This document shows, piece after piece, positions 1-8,404 of a DNA stretch of 23,453 nucleotides. Made by a program: the position numbers and the translations under genes. The notes below the pieces were generated by a model. It saw only the letters and a list, made by a program, of their open reading frames with translations, was not told the DNA's origin and did no database searches. How positions within the stretch are numbered: the stretch's first letter is position 1; each line of letters starts with the position of its first letter. This DNA comes from Flavobacteriales bacterium UBA6165. GTDB taxonomy: Bacteria; Bacteroidota; Bacteroidia; Flavobacteriales_D; Crocinitomicaceae. The stretch lies in NCBI GenBank assembly GCA_002422285.1, contig DIUF01000079.1, positions 1 to 23,453 of the forward strand, read 5' to 3'.

Positions 1-123
1 GGCTCAAGAATCATTGTTACTTTAATTCATGTTTTGAAGCAAAACGGCGGTAAAATTGGCGGTGCTGGCATCTGTAATGGTGGCGGTGGAGCAAGCGCTA
101 TGATTATTGAGAATATTGATTAA
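1..123 (+). CDS. Thiolase (acetyl-CoA acetyltransferase family), C-terminal end only
   Basis: Only the last 40 codons are in the window; the gene begins upstream and ends at a TAA at 121-123. The visible tail has the conserved thiolase C-terminal signature, a glycine-rich stretch with a cysteine (GGAGICNGGGGASAMIIE). In the family this cysteine is the second active-site Cys that deprotonates the acyl-CoA nucleophile. Thiolases carry out reversible Claisen condensation or cleavage of acyl-CoA, in fatty-acid degradation or acetoacetyl-CoA formation. The fragment is too short to tell a degradative from a biosynthetic thiolase. A strong terminator follows directly, so this is probably the last gene of its transcript. 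Confidence 0.85.
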   Translation, partial: GSRIIVTLIHVLKQNGGKIGGAGICNGGGGASAMIIENID

Positions 124-142
124 TACATCTAACATTATTTCG

Positions 143-174
143 AAGGACTTGCTGATGAAGTAAGTCCTTTTTTT
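143..174 (+). terminator. Rho-independent terminator after the thiolase gene
   Basis: A perfect 8-bp stem (AAGGACTT at 143-150, AAGTCCTT at 162-169) closes an 11-base loop and runs into a T tract ending at 174. It lies 20 bases after the thiolase stop codon. The T tract ends only 5 bases before the GTG start called for the next gene. Confidence 0.85.
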
Positions 175-179
175 GTGTT

Positions 180-1010
180 GTGAAAAAGCGTTTGCTCAAA
201 TATCAATTGATTCGTGGGTTCTTACCCAAATCCTACCTCGAAACGGCGTTTTCTGCAGGTGTTTTGGCCTATGCTTTTGGCACTTTGGGTGATTTTGAGC
301 AGCGCACGGGTTATGCATTTTTTCTGTTTTTTGCCACTTGGTCTGTTTACAATTTGTTGCGTGTTGTTTCCATGCTTCGGCAGATGAAAACCATGACTTT
401 GTCTGTTTTGGTGGATGTTATTCATATTCCCATTCACATTGCCCTGAGCGCCATTTCGGGGCTAGTTGCTTTAATTTTACTTCTTTTTCTGTCGTTCGCC
501 ACTGGGACAATTTTGTTGATAGCGCTGTTGTTTGTTGTTACGCTTTTGTATCGTTTCAAATGGTTGGTGGTTGATCAAAATCGGGTTTCCTTGAGTGATT
601 TGCCTTTTTCGAAAGCTTTTTTGGTGGCGCTCACTTGGTCAGCATTATGTGCAGCTATTCCACTACAATTTGATGTCAATTATGGCACACAATACGCGGC
701 GGCCTTTTTCTATTTTTTGGGTTTGGCCATACCTTTCGACATTCGTGATTTGCATTTCGACGCCAAAAGTCGGCGCACCTTTCCACAAATCTTTGGTGTG
801 GAGAAAGCAAAACAATTGGCCTTGTTTTTTATTTCGCTTGGGTTTTTTCTACTCGATTATCGCATGAGTCATTCCATCATCGTGCTGATATTGGGCTTGT
901 TTGCACATTTTTGGCTGATGATTCAGACATCTCCTGACCAAAACCGACTTTGGTTGTATCGTTTGCTGGATTTGTGTCCATTGTTGTATGCGTGGTATGC
1001 GCTTTCTTAG
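180..1010 (+). CDS. UbiA-like prenyltransferase family membrane protein
   Basis: This 276-residue protein is almost entirely hydrophobic, with roughly eight membrane segments. UbiA enzymes transfer polyprenyl chains to aromatic or other acceptors in the membrane. Residues 187-194 (DIRDLHFD) match the second aspartate-rich motif, and the following R-R-T-F-P-Q-I-F-G stretch is typical of the family just after it. The first aspartate-rich motif, usually NDxxDxxxD, is not recognisable: the equivalent area (about residues 53-68, VYNLLRVVSMLR) has no aspartates. The protein may therefore be a divergent or non-classical member. The GTG start at 180 sits right behind the upstream terminator with no evident ribosome-binding site; in-frame TTG codons at 192 and 207 are alternatives. 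Its stop codon overlaps that of the convergent GH3 gene. Family assignment is fairly good; substrate is unknown. Confidence 0.65.
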   Translation: MKKRLLKYQLIRGFLPKSYLETAFSAGVLAYAFGTLGDFEQRTGYAFFLFFATWSVYNLLRVVSMLRQMKTMTLSVLVDVIHIPIHIALSAISGLVALILLLFLSFATGTILLIALLFVVTLLYRFKWLVVDQNRVSLSDLPFSKAFLVALTWSALCAAIPLQFDVNYGTQYAAAFFYFLGLAIPFDIRDLHFDAKSRRTFPQIFGVEKAKQLALFFISLGFFLLDYRMSHSIIVLILGLFAHFWLMIQTSPDQNRLWLYRLLDLCPLLYAWYALS

Positions 1011-2527
1011 GCTTTTCCGATAAAATTCAACCAGTCTGCAATTTGATGTGCTTTCAAAACCCTTGGAAACTTGGTTTGTCCGCTGCGTTGCACCTTTTTG
1101 GATAGGTAATCAGAAAAAAGGTGACTGGCCACAAGTTGCACTTTGGGTTTTTGCAGACTGCGTTTACGCACAGCGGCATAATCGTCGTTTTTGGCTATGA
1201 GAATTTCATCCAACACAGCAGCAAGTTTGTCAGCGTCCCCAAATTCATCTGAACCAATGTACCAAGTATGAATCACCTCATCACCAATTTTTTCTCCAAA
1301 CACTGTAAATTCAGGGATGTAAGTATCCAAACAATCGGCTGTTTCAGTAATGGCATCTTGCATGTTTTCTACGGAAAGGTGTTCGCCGCAAATACTCAGA
1401 TAATGCGCGATGCGTCCCGTGATGATAATTTCATATGTTTCGTCGGATAGAAAACGAATGGTATCGCCAATCACATAGCGCCAAAGACCAGCGCAAGTGG
1501 AAATGACCAAGGCATAATCTACGCCCTCTCTGACCATGTGCAGGGGCAAAATTTCGCAGTCCTGTTTCACCTTGCCATCCTCAAAATTGTCTTCATTGAA
1601 AGGAATAAATTCAAAGTAAACTCCTGCTTGCAAACGCAAACGCATCCCCGCCTCGTGTTCATATTTTTGAAACGCAAAATAGCCCTCACTGGCCAAATAG
1701 GTCTCCTGAAAATGCACGTCTTTGCCAAAAAGTTTTTTGATGTCTTCTTTGTAGGGTTTGATAGAAACACCCCCTGAGACAAAAACGCTCAAGGAGGGCC
1801 AAATTTCGTGGATATTGTTGAGTTTATATTCTTTGATAACGGCTTTCATGACCAAAGTAACCCAGGCAGGTACGCCAGAAATGACACCAATATCCCACTT
1901 GGGAGCATTTTTTACAATGGCAGCCACTTTATCATCCCAATTGGAAATAGCCGTAATTTGTTTGCCGGGCTTGGAGAATTTAGAAAACCAAAATGGCACA
2001 TTGCCCGTTAAAATTCCGCTCAAATCGCCCTCTTGGTAGTGACCCATGTTTTTCAAGGCACTGCTTCCGCCAATCATCAACACAGATTTTTCATAGAAGT
2101 CGGTGTCGAGGTCGTAATCGTGGAGGGTTAAAAGTTGGTTCACACTTACGCGTTGAATGCGTTTGATCATGGCATCGGAAACGGGAATGCGCTTGCTTGG
2201 CGAACCCGATGTGCCAGAAGAGAGCGCATAGAATCGGATTTTGCCTGGCCATATCACATCTTTCTCGCCTTCTAAGGTGCGGTGCAGCCAATCGGTATAA
2301 AACTCATCGTAATTGGTTATGGGAATGCGCTTTGAAAACTCAACATGAGGCAAAGCAGCTTTCATGATGCCGTCGAAATCATATTGCATACCAAAGGCAG
2401 TGAACTTGGCTTTGTCGAGCAATTTCATCAGCGTTTTGATTTGAACGGAATAATCTGTTTTTCGTCGTTCGCTGAGTTGACTGGCAAATTTTGCGGTTTC
2501 TTTGAGAATTCTTCCTAATACAGCCAT
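1007..2527 (-). CDS. GH3 family acyl-acid-amido synthetase-like protein
   Basis: A 506-residue protein of the GH3 family (plant 'auxin-responsive GH3' fold, ANL adenylating superfamily). Plant members adenylate carboxylic acids such as jasmonate or auxin and join them to amino acids; bacterial members are mostly uncharacterised. All three nucleotide-binding motifs are visible. Motif I is the Ser/Thr/Gly-rich loop at about 100-113 (YALSSGTSGSPSK). Motif II is YLASEG at 277-282. Motif III spans about 338-359 and includes YVIGDTIRF. Length is near the usual 500-600 residues and nothing looks broken. There is no signal peptide, so it is probably cytoplasmic. The gene is alone on its strand side here and converges on the UbiA-like gene, the stop codons sharing TTAG at 1007-1010. 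The acid and amine substrates cannot be read from sequence. Confidence 0.85.
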   Translation of the reverse strand: MAVLGRILKETAKFASQLSERRKTDYSVQIKTLMKLLDKAKFTAFGMQYDFDGIMKAALPHVEFSKRIPITNYDEFYTDWLHRTLEGEKDVIWPGKIRFYALSSGTSGSPSKRIPVSDAMIKRIQRVSVNQLLTLHDYDLDTDFYEKSVLMIGGSSALKNMGHYQEGDLSGILTGNVPFWFSKFSKPGKQITAISNWDDKVAAIVKNAPKWDIGVISGVPAWVTLVMKAVIKEYKLNNIHEIWPSLSVFVSGGVSIKPYKEDIKKLFGKDVHFQETYLASEGYFAFQKYEHEAGMRLRLQAGVYFEFIPFNEDNFEDGKVKQDCEILPLHMVREGVDYALVISTCAGLWRYVIGDTIRFLSDETYEIIITGRIAHYLSICGEHLSVENMQDAITETADCLDTYIPEFTVFGEKIGDEVIHTWYIGSDEFGDADKLAAVLDEILIAKNDDYAAVRKRSLQKPKVQLVASHLFSDYLSKKVQRSGQTKFPRVLKAHQIADWLNFIGKA

Positions 2528-2675
2528 TTCGTGATTTTAGCGGAGGGCAAATATGGTGATTTTTTTGTGATTTCCTAGACGGATTCACATGTTCCCTAGT
2601 TAATAAAAATAGTGACTCTAATGAGAAATTCACCATATAACTGAAAATACTGGACATGATCCTAAATCAAAATCC

Positions 2676-5600
2676 CTACTGCTTCACAAATGCTGCTTTA
2701 TAGGTTGTTCCATCTTTGGTCACATACTGCACGATGTAATACCCTGGGCTCAAATCCACAATGTTCATAACCCAAGTCATAGAACCAGAAGCATCATACG
2801 AAACTTGATATTCTTTGCCGAGTAAATCCACAATTTTTAGTGTTTCCAATTCACCAAGATTGGCGTTTGGCGCAATGGTTATCACATCCGAAGCGGGATT
2901 TGGATAAATGGTGAAAGCGTTGATATTCAGTTCGCTAAAACCAACCGTAGATGTAAAATAAGCTTTAAATAGCACTTCACTTGTGTTTAGTGTATCTAAG
3001 AAAACCGAATTCAACACATTGGTGATAAGTCCATTAGCTTCCCAATGAGAGAACACATAACCCGGTTCGGCAATGGCTTCAATTTGAATGGGCACACCGT
3101 CGAAATAAACCCCTTCCCAAGGATAATTGTCGGGTGTGATGGTGCTTATTTTGATTTTACCACCGTTGGCTGGAAAAACATCAAGATCAACGTCAACTTG
3201 TTGTGGTAAATTGAAATTGCTTTGGATATAATTTCTTGCTTGTTCGGGCCTACATGCCAATTCGTCTCTAAAAACGAGGTGATTTTGGTAGAAATAGTCC
3301 ATCCATCCGGGCACATTGAAAGGATCGGCCCAACGTTGGTATTCATTGGCCATTTCTGCAACGGTTTGGTTGAACATTTCATTTTCAATCGCCAATAATC
3401 TTTCGGGTAGATAAAGAGAGTTCATTTGGTCGGCAAAACGATTGATGAAATAATGTCTGAATCTGTCATTTTGAATTCCGTTTAAAAAGATTCTCAAATG
3501 TGGATTACCATAATCCCACCATTGCATGAGCTGCCCTAATAAATCGTACGAACAACTTAACTCCCAAGCAGGGCTTGGCAACAAACCAAACTCCATATCC
3601 ATCAAACAATAGCGCCATCTGAAGCCAGTAGTATTTGAGCGATACAATTTCAAATTGTTGTAATTAAAACCCCAGTCGGCATTGTTCATCCATAATTCCG
3701 CTATGATGTAATCATTATAATTTAGCAAATCGAAATAGGCATCGGCTTGATTCCAAAAAGAAGTATCACTCGGGTTGATTTGTAGAAAATTATCATACGC
3801 TGAATAAAAGTTTTGGACATCACCTTCAACCGCACGAAGCACAAATCCGTACATCGCACTAGATGATAGAATTTCAACAGTATTGGGATTGGCATTTTCT
3901 TCAAGAACAAATTTCTGTTTGTCGAATTTTTCTCGCAATTCATACAAGCCCCAATAAGCACCATTAATATAAACAGAAACCGGACGCCAAGCAGAGTAAT
4001 AACCGTAAGCACCTTTCGCCATCATTTTTACTTGAGCAGCATCTTTGTAGGGCAAAACCAAAAATTGATTGCTGCCATTGCGGAGGTAGAAGTCGTCGTA
4101 GAGGTTCCTTTCGGGTCTGTCTGGAATTATATTGCCTACTATCGGACCTTGACCAACTACGCTGTGGTCAAATTTTATTCTGAAAGGTCTCTGTGGCTGA
4201 CCACGCGAACCCCAACCCCCATCCATGATGATACCTGCGCGTTGGGAATAAAGCAAGTTGTGGTTCAATGTAGAATCAAAATACTGAATAGACGCCGCTT
4301 TTAACCAGTCTGAAAAAGGATTGTCGAACATTCCTGTGGGACCGAACATATTGCTTGGATCGCTCACTACAGAAATAATCGGTGTAGAATGGTTGGCATT
4401 AAACAGGAAACTAGCTGAGGTGATCAAACTAGGGATTTGGCCATTAACGAAGGCTCTTGCTCGTAAGACCGTAGATTGAAAAATGAATATTGGTGTTCCA
4501 TCCCATACATTTGAATTTATGTCGGGTGTGCTTCCATCAGTGGTGTAATAAACCGTTGAATTTAATAAATTGGGGTCGGTAATGGTAACATAAATCGGAG
4601 TATTCAGAACACCGCTGATTTCAGAAAAAGTAGGTGCTAATGCATAAGAAGTTGCGGTATTTGAAAAATTGTTTGTCGCCATTGGTGTTGGCTCAGCAAA
4701 CAACCTGATTACTCCTGAACCATCGGGAAAACGGCCGATACTAACATCATAACCTTGTCCGCAATTCACATTTAACGAACTTATTTGCACATTGCTTGGG
4801 TCGTAAAGCTTAATGTTTTCACCGTTTGAGCTTATCTTAAAATTGGTGTGGTTGAAGCTGCCTGTTGCGGGAATAAAGCCGCTCGACAAGGTAGTGAGTC
4901 CAGTGGTAGCAATGCTGATGTCTAAATATTCATAACTAATATCGTTGGTCCATTCAACGAGAAATGAAAGAGAATTTATTGTTCCAGCGGTGAGTCCTGC
5001 GGCTACGAGTTCACTGGCTGTATATAGAAATTGATGACGAGTACTCCAATACCAATTACCGTAAGGAGCAGGGTAATCATAGGGACTGTTGACAATAGTT
5101 CCAGAGCCTATTGTGATTCCATTGAATTGGATGTCTGGGCGCATTTGTGCGTTGTAACCTGTACCAAATTCACACGCGTAAACCCCATCCACAAAACTGT
5201 AAGTTGATGAATTGTAAGGTGTTGGACTTTGAAAATGACTCGAGCTCACCGTGTAAAAAGGATTGTAGGTACATGTGTTAACAAGAATGTTCGATTGTCC
5301 ATCCCAATAAAATGGGGTGTTGAACGGATGAATATTTGCGCCGGCTTGTGGTTGAAAGCCGCTCTGCGTATTTACATTAACAAATGCTGATGTAGCATAT
5401 CTGTTTTTGCCACTACAGAAAACTACCAAGTATCCGTTGGGGGGTATAATGACACTTGGAAACATCCACTCTCCTGGATTTGAATTATCACTAAGACTAT
5501 AGTTCAATAAATTCACCGGAGTGTTACCCATATTGTGAATTTCAATCCAATCTTCAGCGTCTCCGTCTTCATCGATTAATGTTGAATAATTTTTATTGCT

Positions 5601-5735
5601 GCCTTCATTGATTACAATTTGAGCATGATAAATCGCAAAACAAAATATCATGACGCAGGATGTCAAAAATTTATGAAAAGAGTGTGTCTTATTCGTCTCA
5701 AAGACAGTTGCGATAGGGGTTTTTATATTTGGCAT
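2676..5735 (-). CDS. Secreted multidomain CotH-kinase protein with lamin-tail domain and T9SS sorting signal
   Basis: This 1019-residue extracellular protein begins with a long signal peptide ending near Ala38-Gln39. Domains in order: lamin-tail-like (LTD) about 39-120; a beta-sandwich common in Bacteroidota secreted proteins about 185-350; a chitobiase/hexosaminidase C-terminal-like domain about 366-445 (YYTTDGSTP); CotH kinase about 450-800; an InlB-type beta repeat about 848-928; and a type A T9SS sorting domain about 940-1019 that starts with FTIYPNPASD and ends in KAAFVKQ. CotH-family signatures include the GSRGQPQRPFRIKFD stretch near 509-523, NGAYWGLYELREKFD near 591-605 and LMDMEFG near 711-717. 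CotH proteins are atypical protein kinases known from Bacillus spore coats. The T9SS signal implies outer-membrane translocation and cell-surface attachment or release. It is flanked by same-strand genes with gaps of 134-148 bases, so it is probably transcribed alone. Its phosphorylation target, if any, is unknown. Confidence 0.9.
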   Translation of the reverse strand: MPNIKTPIATVFETNKTHSFHKFLTSCVMIFCFAIYHAQIVINEGSNKNYSTLIDEDGDAEDWIEIHNMGNTPVNLLNYSLSDNSNPGEWMFPSVIIPPNGYLVVFCSGKNRYATSAFVNVNTQSGFQPQAGANIHPFNTPFYWDGQSNILVNTCTYNPFYTVSSSHFQSPTPYNSSTYSFVDGVYACEFGTGYNAQMRPDIQFNGITIGSGTIVNSPYDYPAPYGNWYWSTRHQFLYTASELVAAGLTAGTINSLSFLVEWTNDISYEYLDISIATTGLTTLSSGFIPATGSFNHTNFKISSNGENIKLYDPSNVQISSLNVNCGQGYDVSIGRFPDGSGVIRLFAEPTPMATNNFSNTATSYALAPTFSEISGVLNTPIYVTITDPNLLNSTVYYTTDGSTPDINSNVWDGTPIFIFQSTVLRARAFVNGQIPSLITSASFLFNANHSTPIISVVSDPSNMFGPTGMFDNPFSDWLKAASIQYFDSTLNHNLLYSQRAGIIMDGGWGSRGQPQRPFRIKFDHSVVGQGPIVGNIIPDRPERNLYDDFYLRNGSNQFLVLPYKDAAQVKMMAKGAYGYYSAWRPVSVYINGAYWGLYELREKFDKQKFVLEENANPNTVEILSSSAMYGFVLRAVEGDVQNFYSAYDNFLQINPSDTSFWNQADAYFDLLNYNDYIIAELWMNNADWGFNYNNLKLYRSNTTGFRWRYCLMDMEFGLLPSPAWELSCSYDLLGQLMQWWDYGNPHLRIFLNGIQNDRFRHYFINRFADQMNSLYLPERLLAIENEMFNQTVAEMANEYQRWADPFNVPGWMDYFYQNHLVFRDELACRPEQARNYIQSNFNLPQQVDVDLDVFPANGGKIKISTITPDNYPWEGVYFDGVPIQIEAIAEPGYVFSHWEANGLITNVLNSVFLDTLNTSEVLFKAYFTSTVGFSELNINAFTIYPNPASDVITIAPNANLGELETLKIVDLLGKEYQVSYDASGSMTWVMNIVDLSPGYYIVQYVTKDGTTYKAAFVKQ

Positions 5736-5766
5736 GGATTCTCAAGATTTAGTTACAAATCATACG

Positions 5767-5774
5767 CAAATGTA
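5767..5774 (-). promoter_or_regulatory. Probable -7 promoter element of the CotH-kinase gene
   Basis: On the minus strand this reads TACATTTG, an exact match to the Bacteroidota -7 consensus TAnnTTTG, about 31 bases before the start codon at 5735. I see no good TTG/TTTG -33 element at the usual 17-23 base distance, so the call rests on the -7 box alone. Confidence 0.4.
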
Positions 5775-5869
5775 ATTTTTTTATGTATTGGTGAATAATA
5801 AAGATTTTTTTGATAATTCCTGCAGACCCGTTCTTTTAGGTTGAGATAATAGTAGGCTACATCTAACCT

Positions 5870-8344
5870 TTAAAAAACATCAACATCTACTGAAACACGC
5901 ACAGATTTATTCATGGGGTCAGCGAAGTAGATGTCGAGGATGGTTTTGATTTTTTCCTTGATTTGTTTTTGGGAATATTCGCGCTCCATTTTCAGTCGGA
6001 TGGTTTTGATATACAGGTTTTGAATACGCTTCACCAATGGATATTCGGGTCCAATCACACGCGAACCGAACACTTCTTTGAGGGAATTCGCCAAAATTGC
6101 TGAACTGCCTTCGAGGTGATTTTGGTCGCGGTGCTTGAGTGTGAGTTGGATGATTTTTGTGAAGGGTGGATAGTTGAAATTTTTGCGCTCCAACAATTCT
6201 TGCGTATACATCGTTTTAAAATCGTTGTTGATGACCTGTTGGATGATCCATTGGTCGGGTTGACCTGTTTGAATAATCACTTTGCCGCGTTTGGATTTTC
6301 TTCCAGCGCGACCTGCCACTTGTGTCATCAATTGAAAGCCTCGCTCGAAAGAACGAAAATCAGGGAATCGTAAAATTTGATCGGCATCCACAATTCCCAC
6401 AAGCGAAACGTGATCAAAATCCAAGCCCTTGGTTACCATTTGTGTGCCCACCAAAACATCAATTTCTCGACGGTCAAAAGCGTCTAAAACCTTGGCATAT
6501 CCATCTTTCGAGCGTGTTGAATCCAAATCCAAACGCCCGATTTTAGCCTTGGGAAGCAAAATCGATAATTCGTCTTCGATGCGCTCAGTTCCAAAACCAA
6601 TCATCTTGATGCGGTTGCTGCCACAGTTGCCACATGTGCCCACTGGCGGAGTGCCATAACCACAATAGTGACACTTCAACATATTACTGGTTTTGTGGTA
6701 GGTCAATGTCACGTCGCAGCTCTTACACGTGGGCGTCCAATGGCAAATTTCACACATCCAATAAGGCGTGTATCCTCTGCGATTTTGAAACAATATGATT
6801 TGCTCGTTTTTATCCAAGGCCAACTGCATTTCATCAATCAAAAACTGACTAAATACGGAATGTGATGCTTTATTCTTTCGTTCTTCTGATAAATCGGCGA
6901 TTAAAATTTCGGGTAGTTGAACACCTCCAAAACGCTCGTTCAATTCCACCAAACCAAATTTTTCTTGTTGGGCGTTGTAATAACTTTCCATAGAAGGCGT
7001 GGCGCTTCCCAAAAGCGTTTTCGTTTTGTGAATCATGCCCAAAACAATTGCTGCATCTCGCCCATGATAGCGGGGCGCTGGATCGTGTTGCTTGAACGAA
7101 CTTTCGTGTTCTTCATCCACAATCACAAGGCCTAAATCTGAAAAGGGTAAGAACACAGCCGAGCGCGCACCAACAATCACGCGGAAACGCTTTGGGTCTT
7201 TGTTCAAAACAGAATTCCAGATTTCAACGCGTTCGTTTTGGTTGAATTTGGAATGATAAACACCCACCAAATCGCCAAAATAAGCCGATAGTCGATCAAT
7301 GAGCTGGGTGGTTAGTGCAATTTCTGGTAACAAAAACAGCACTTGTTTGCCCAATTTCAATTGCTCTTCGATAAGCTCCACGTAAATCTCAGTCTTTCCA
7401 GAACCCGTAACGCCGTGAAGCAAACAAACATCTTTTTGGTTAAAAACAGTTTTTATCTCGTCATAAGCTTTTTGTTGTGCTGCGCTCAGTTGTTTTTTCT
7501 CATGTTCGCCAGCACCTTTCTCTTTGAGGCGAGATATTTCCAAAGATTCAAAGACCAAAACGCCATTTTTCTCCAAGCTTTTCAAGGAGGACTCTGTGGC
7601 ACCATCTTCCAATAAATCTGCTTTTGAAACATGGTGTGCTTGCTTCTTTTTATTGCGCAAAAAAACCATCAAACTTTCAAACTGTTTGACTTTTTGCACA
7701 CTATTTTCAAGTGAATCGAGCAAAAGACGCAATTCATCTTCGTTGTTGTATCTATCATCCAAGCGGAGATAAGTCGAGAACTTTGGACGGTATTTCCATT
7801 TCAATTCTTCTACCGAAATCACCACGCGCTGGTCGATGAGCTTCTTGATGAATGGATGCACATTTTTCTTGTCAATAATCGTTGAAACTTCAATCAAATC
7901 AAGTGTTTCTTGTACACTCAAAGCCTCAACCAAGAGATAGGCCTCATCGGATAAATCAGCCGTGTCGCGGTCAAAATCAGGATGTAAGGCAATTTTTGTT
8001 TCGCTGCCCAATTTAAAATTTCCCGGCAACGCAGCGTTCATCACTTCGCCCAAAGTGGACATGTAATATTCTGAGAGCCAAGACCAAAATTGAATTTGTT
8101 TACCGACCACAATTGGTTTTTCATCCAAAACAGATTCTACATACTTAACCTGATAATCTTTAGGTGGCTGTTCATGAATGTTGAGAATAATCCCAGTTTG
8201 ATATTTCGTTTTACCAAAAGGCACAACCACCCGAACGCCCTTTTGAATGAAGTCGTTCAACTCAAATGGAACGCGATACGTGAATAGTCGATCAACCGCC
8301 AAAGGCAATACAACATCCACAAAATACGTCACGCGTTCACTCAT
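5870..8344 (-). CDS. priA: Primosomal protein N' (replication restart helicase PriA)
   Basis: An 824-residue superfamily 2 3'-to-5' DNA helicase that recognises stalled or D-loop forks and reloads the replisome. The N-terminal 3'-flap-binding domain covers about 1-110. Walker A is at 311-318 (GVTGSGKT) and the DEAH-type Walker B is DEEH at 410-413. An AtP-binding-domain landmark, GSATPS, lies near 446-451. Eight cysteines at 531, 534, 540, 543, 558, 561, 571 and 574 form the paired zinc-binding sites characteristic of PriA. The C-terminal helicase lobe includes GTQMVTKGLDF and the QVAGRAGR arginine-finger motif. Length and motif order are normal. A promoter-like -7 box ends only 5 bases from the ATG, so the message may be nearly leaderless. 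Confidence 0.97.
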   Translation of the reverse strand: MSERVTYFVDVVLPLAVDRLFTYRVPFELNDFIQKGVRVVVPFGKTKYQTGIILNIHEQPPKDYQVKYVESVLDEKPIVVGKQIQFWSWLSEYYMSTLGEVMNAALPGNFKLGSETKIALHPDFDRDTADLSDEAYLLVEALSVQETLDLIEVSTIIDKKNVHPFIKKLIDQRVVISVEELKWKYRPKFSTYLRLDDRYNNEDELRLLLDSLENSVQKVKQFESLMVFLRNKKKQAHHVSKADLLEDGATESSLKSLEKNGVLVFESLEISRLKEKGAGEHEKKQLSAAQQKAYDEIKTVFNQKDVCLLHGVTGSGKTEIYVELIEEQLKLGKQVLFLLPEIALTTQLIDRLSAYFGDLVGVYHSKFNQNERVEIWNSVLNKDPKRFRVIVGARSAVFLPFSDLGLVIVDEEHESSFKQHDPAPRYHGRDAAIVLGMIHKTKTLLGSATPSMESYYNAQQEKFGLVELNERFGGVQLPEILIADLSEERKNKASHSVFSQFLIDEMQLALDKNEQIILFQNRRGYTPYWMCEICHWTPTCKSCDVTLTYHKTSNMLKCHYCGYGTPPVGTCGNCGSNRIKMIGFGTERIEDELSILLPKAKIGRLDLDSTRSKDGYAKVLDAFDRREIDVLVGTQMVTKGLDFDHVSLVGIVDADQILRFPDFRSFERGFQLMTQVAGRAGRKSKRGKVIIQTGQPDQWIIQQVINNDFKTMYTQELLERKNFNYPPFTKIIQLTLKHRDQNHLEGSSAILANSLKEVFGSRVIGPEYPLVKRIQNLYIKTIRLKMEREYSQKQIKEKIKTILDIYFADPMNKSVRVSVDVDVF

Positions 8345-8348
8345 GTGG

Positions 8349-8379
8349 CAAAGGTAGGAAAAAGGAGGCTCTATTTAAA
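8349..8379 (-). promoter_or_regulatory. Probable promoter of priA, very close to the start codon
   Basis: On the minus strand TACCTTTG (8356 down to 8349) is an exact match to TAnnTTTG. A TTTA at 8379-8376 is one mismatch from the -33 element at a spacing of 19 bases. Only four bases separate the -7 box from the priA ATG, so transcription would begin at or just beside the start codon. Confidence 0.5.
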
Positions 8380-8404
8380 GAAGAGAATCTGTTTAACCAA
8401 TATA

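Noticed and set aside
2548..2555. Possible minus-strand -7 box (CATATTTG) before the GH3 gene
   Set aside because: One mismatch in the conserved TA and no -33 element at the right distance.
5838..5869. Imperfect hairpin downstream of priA (AGGTT and AGAT arms with one bulge)
   Set aside because: No T tract follows on either strand, so it does not qualify as an intrinsic terminator.
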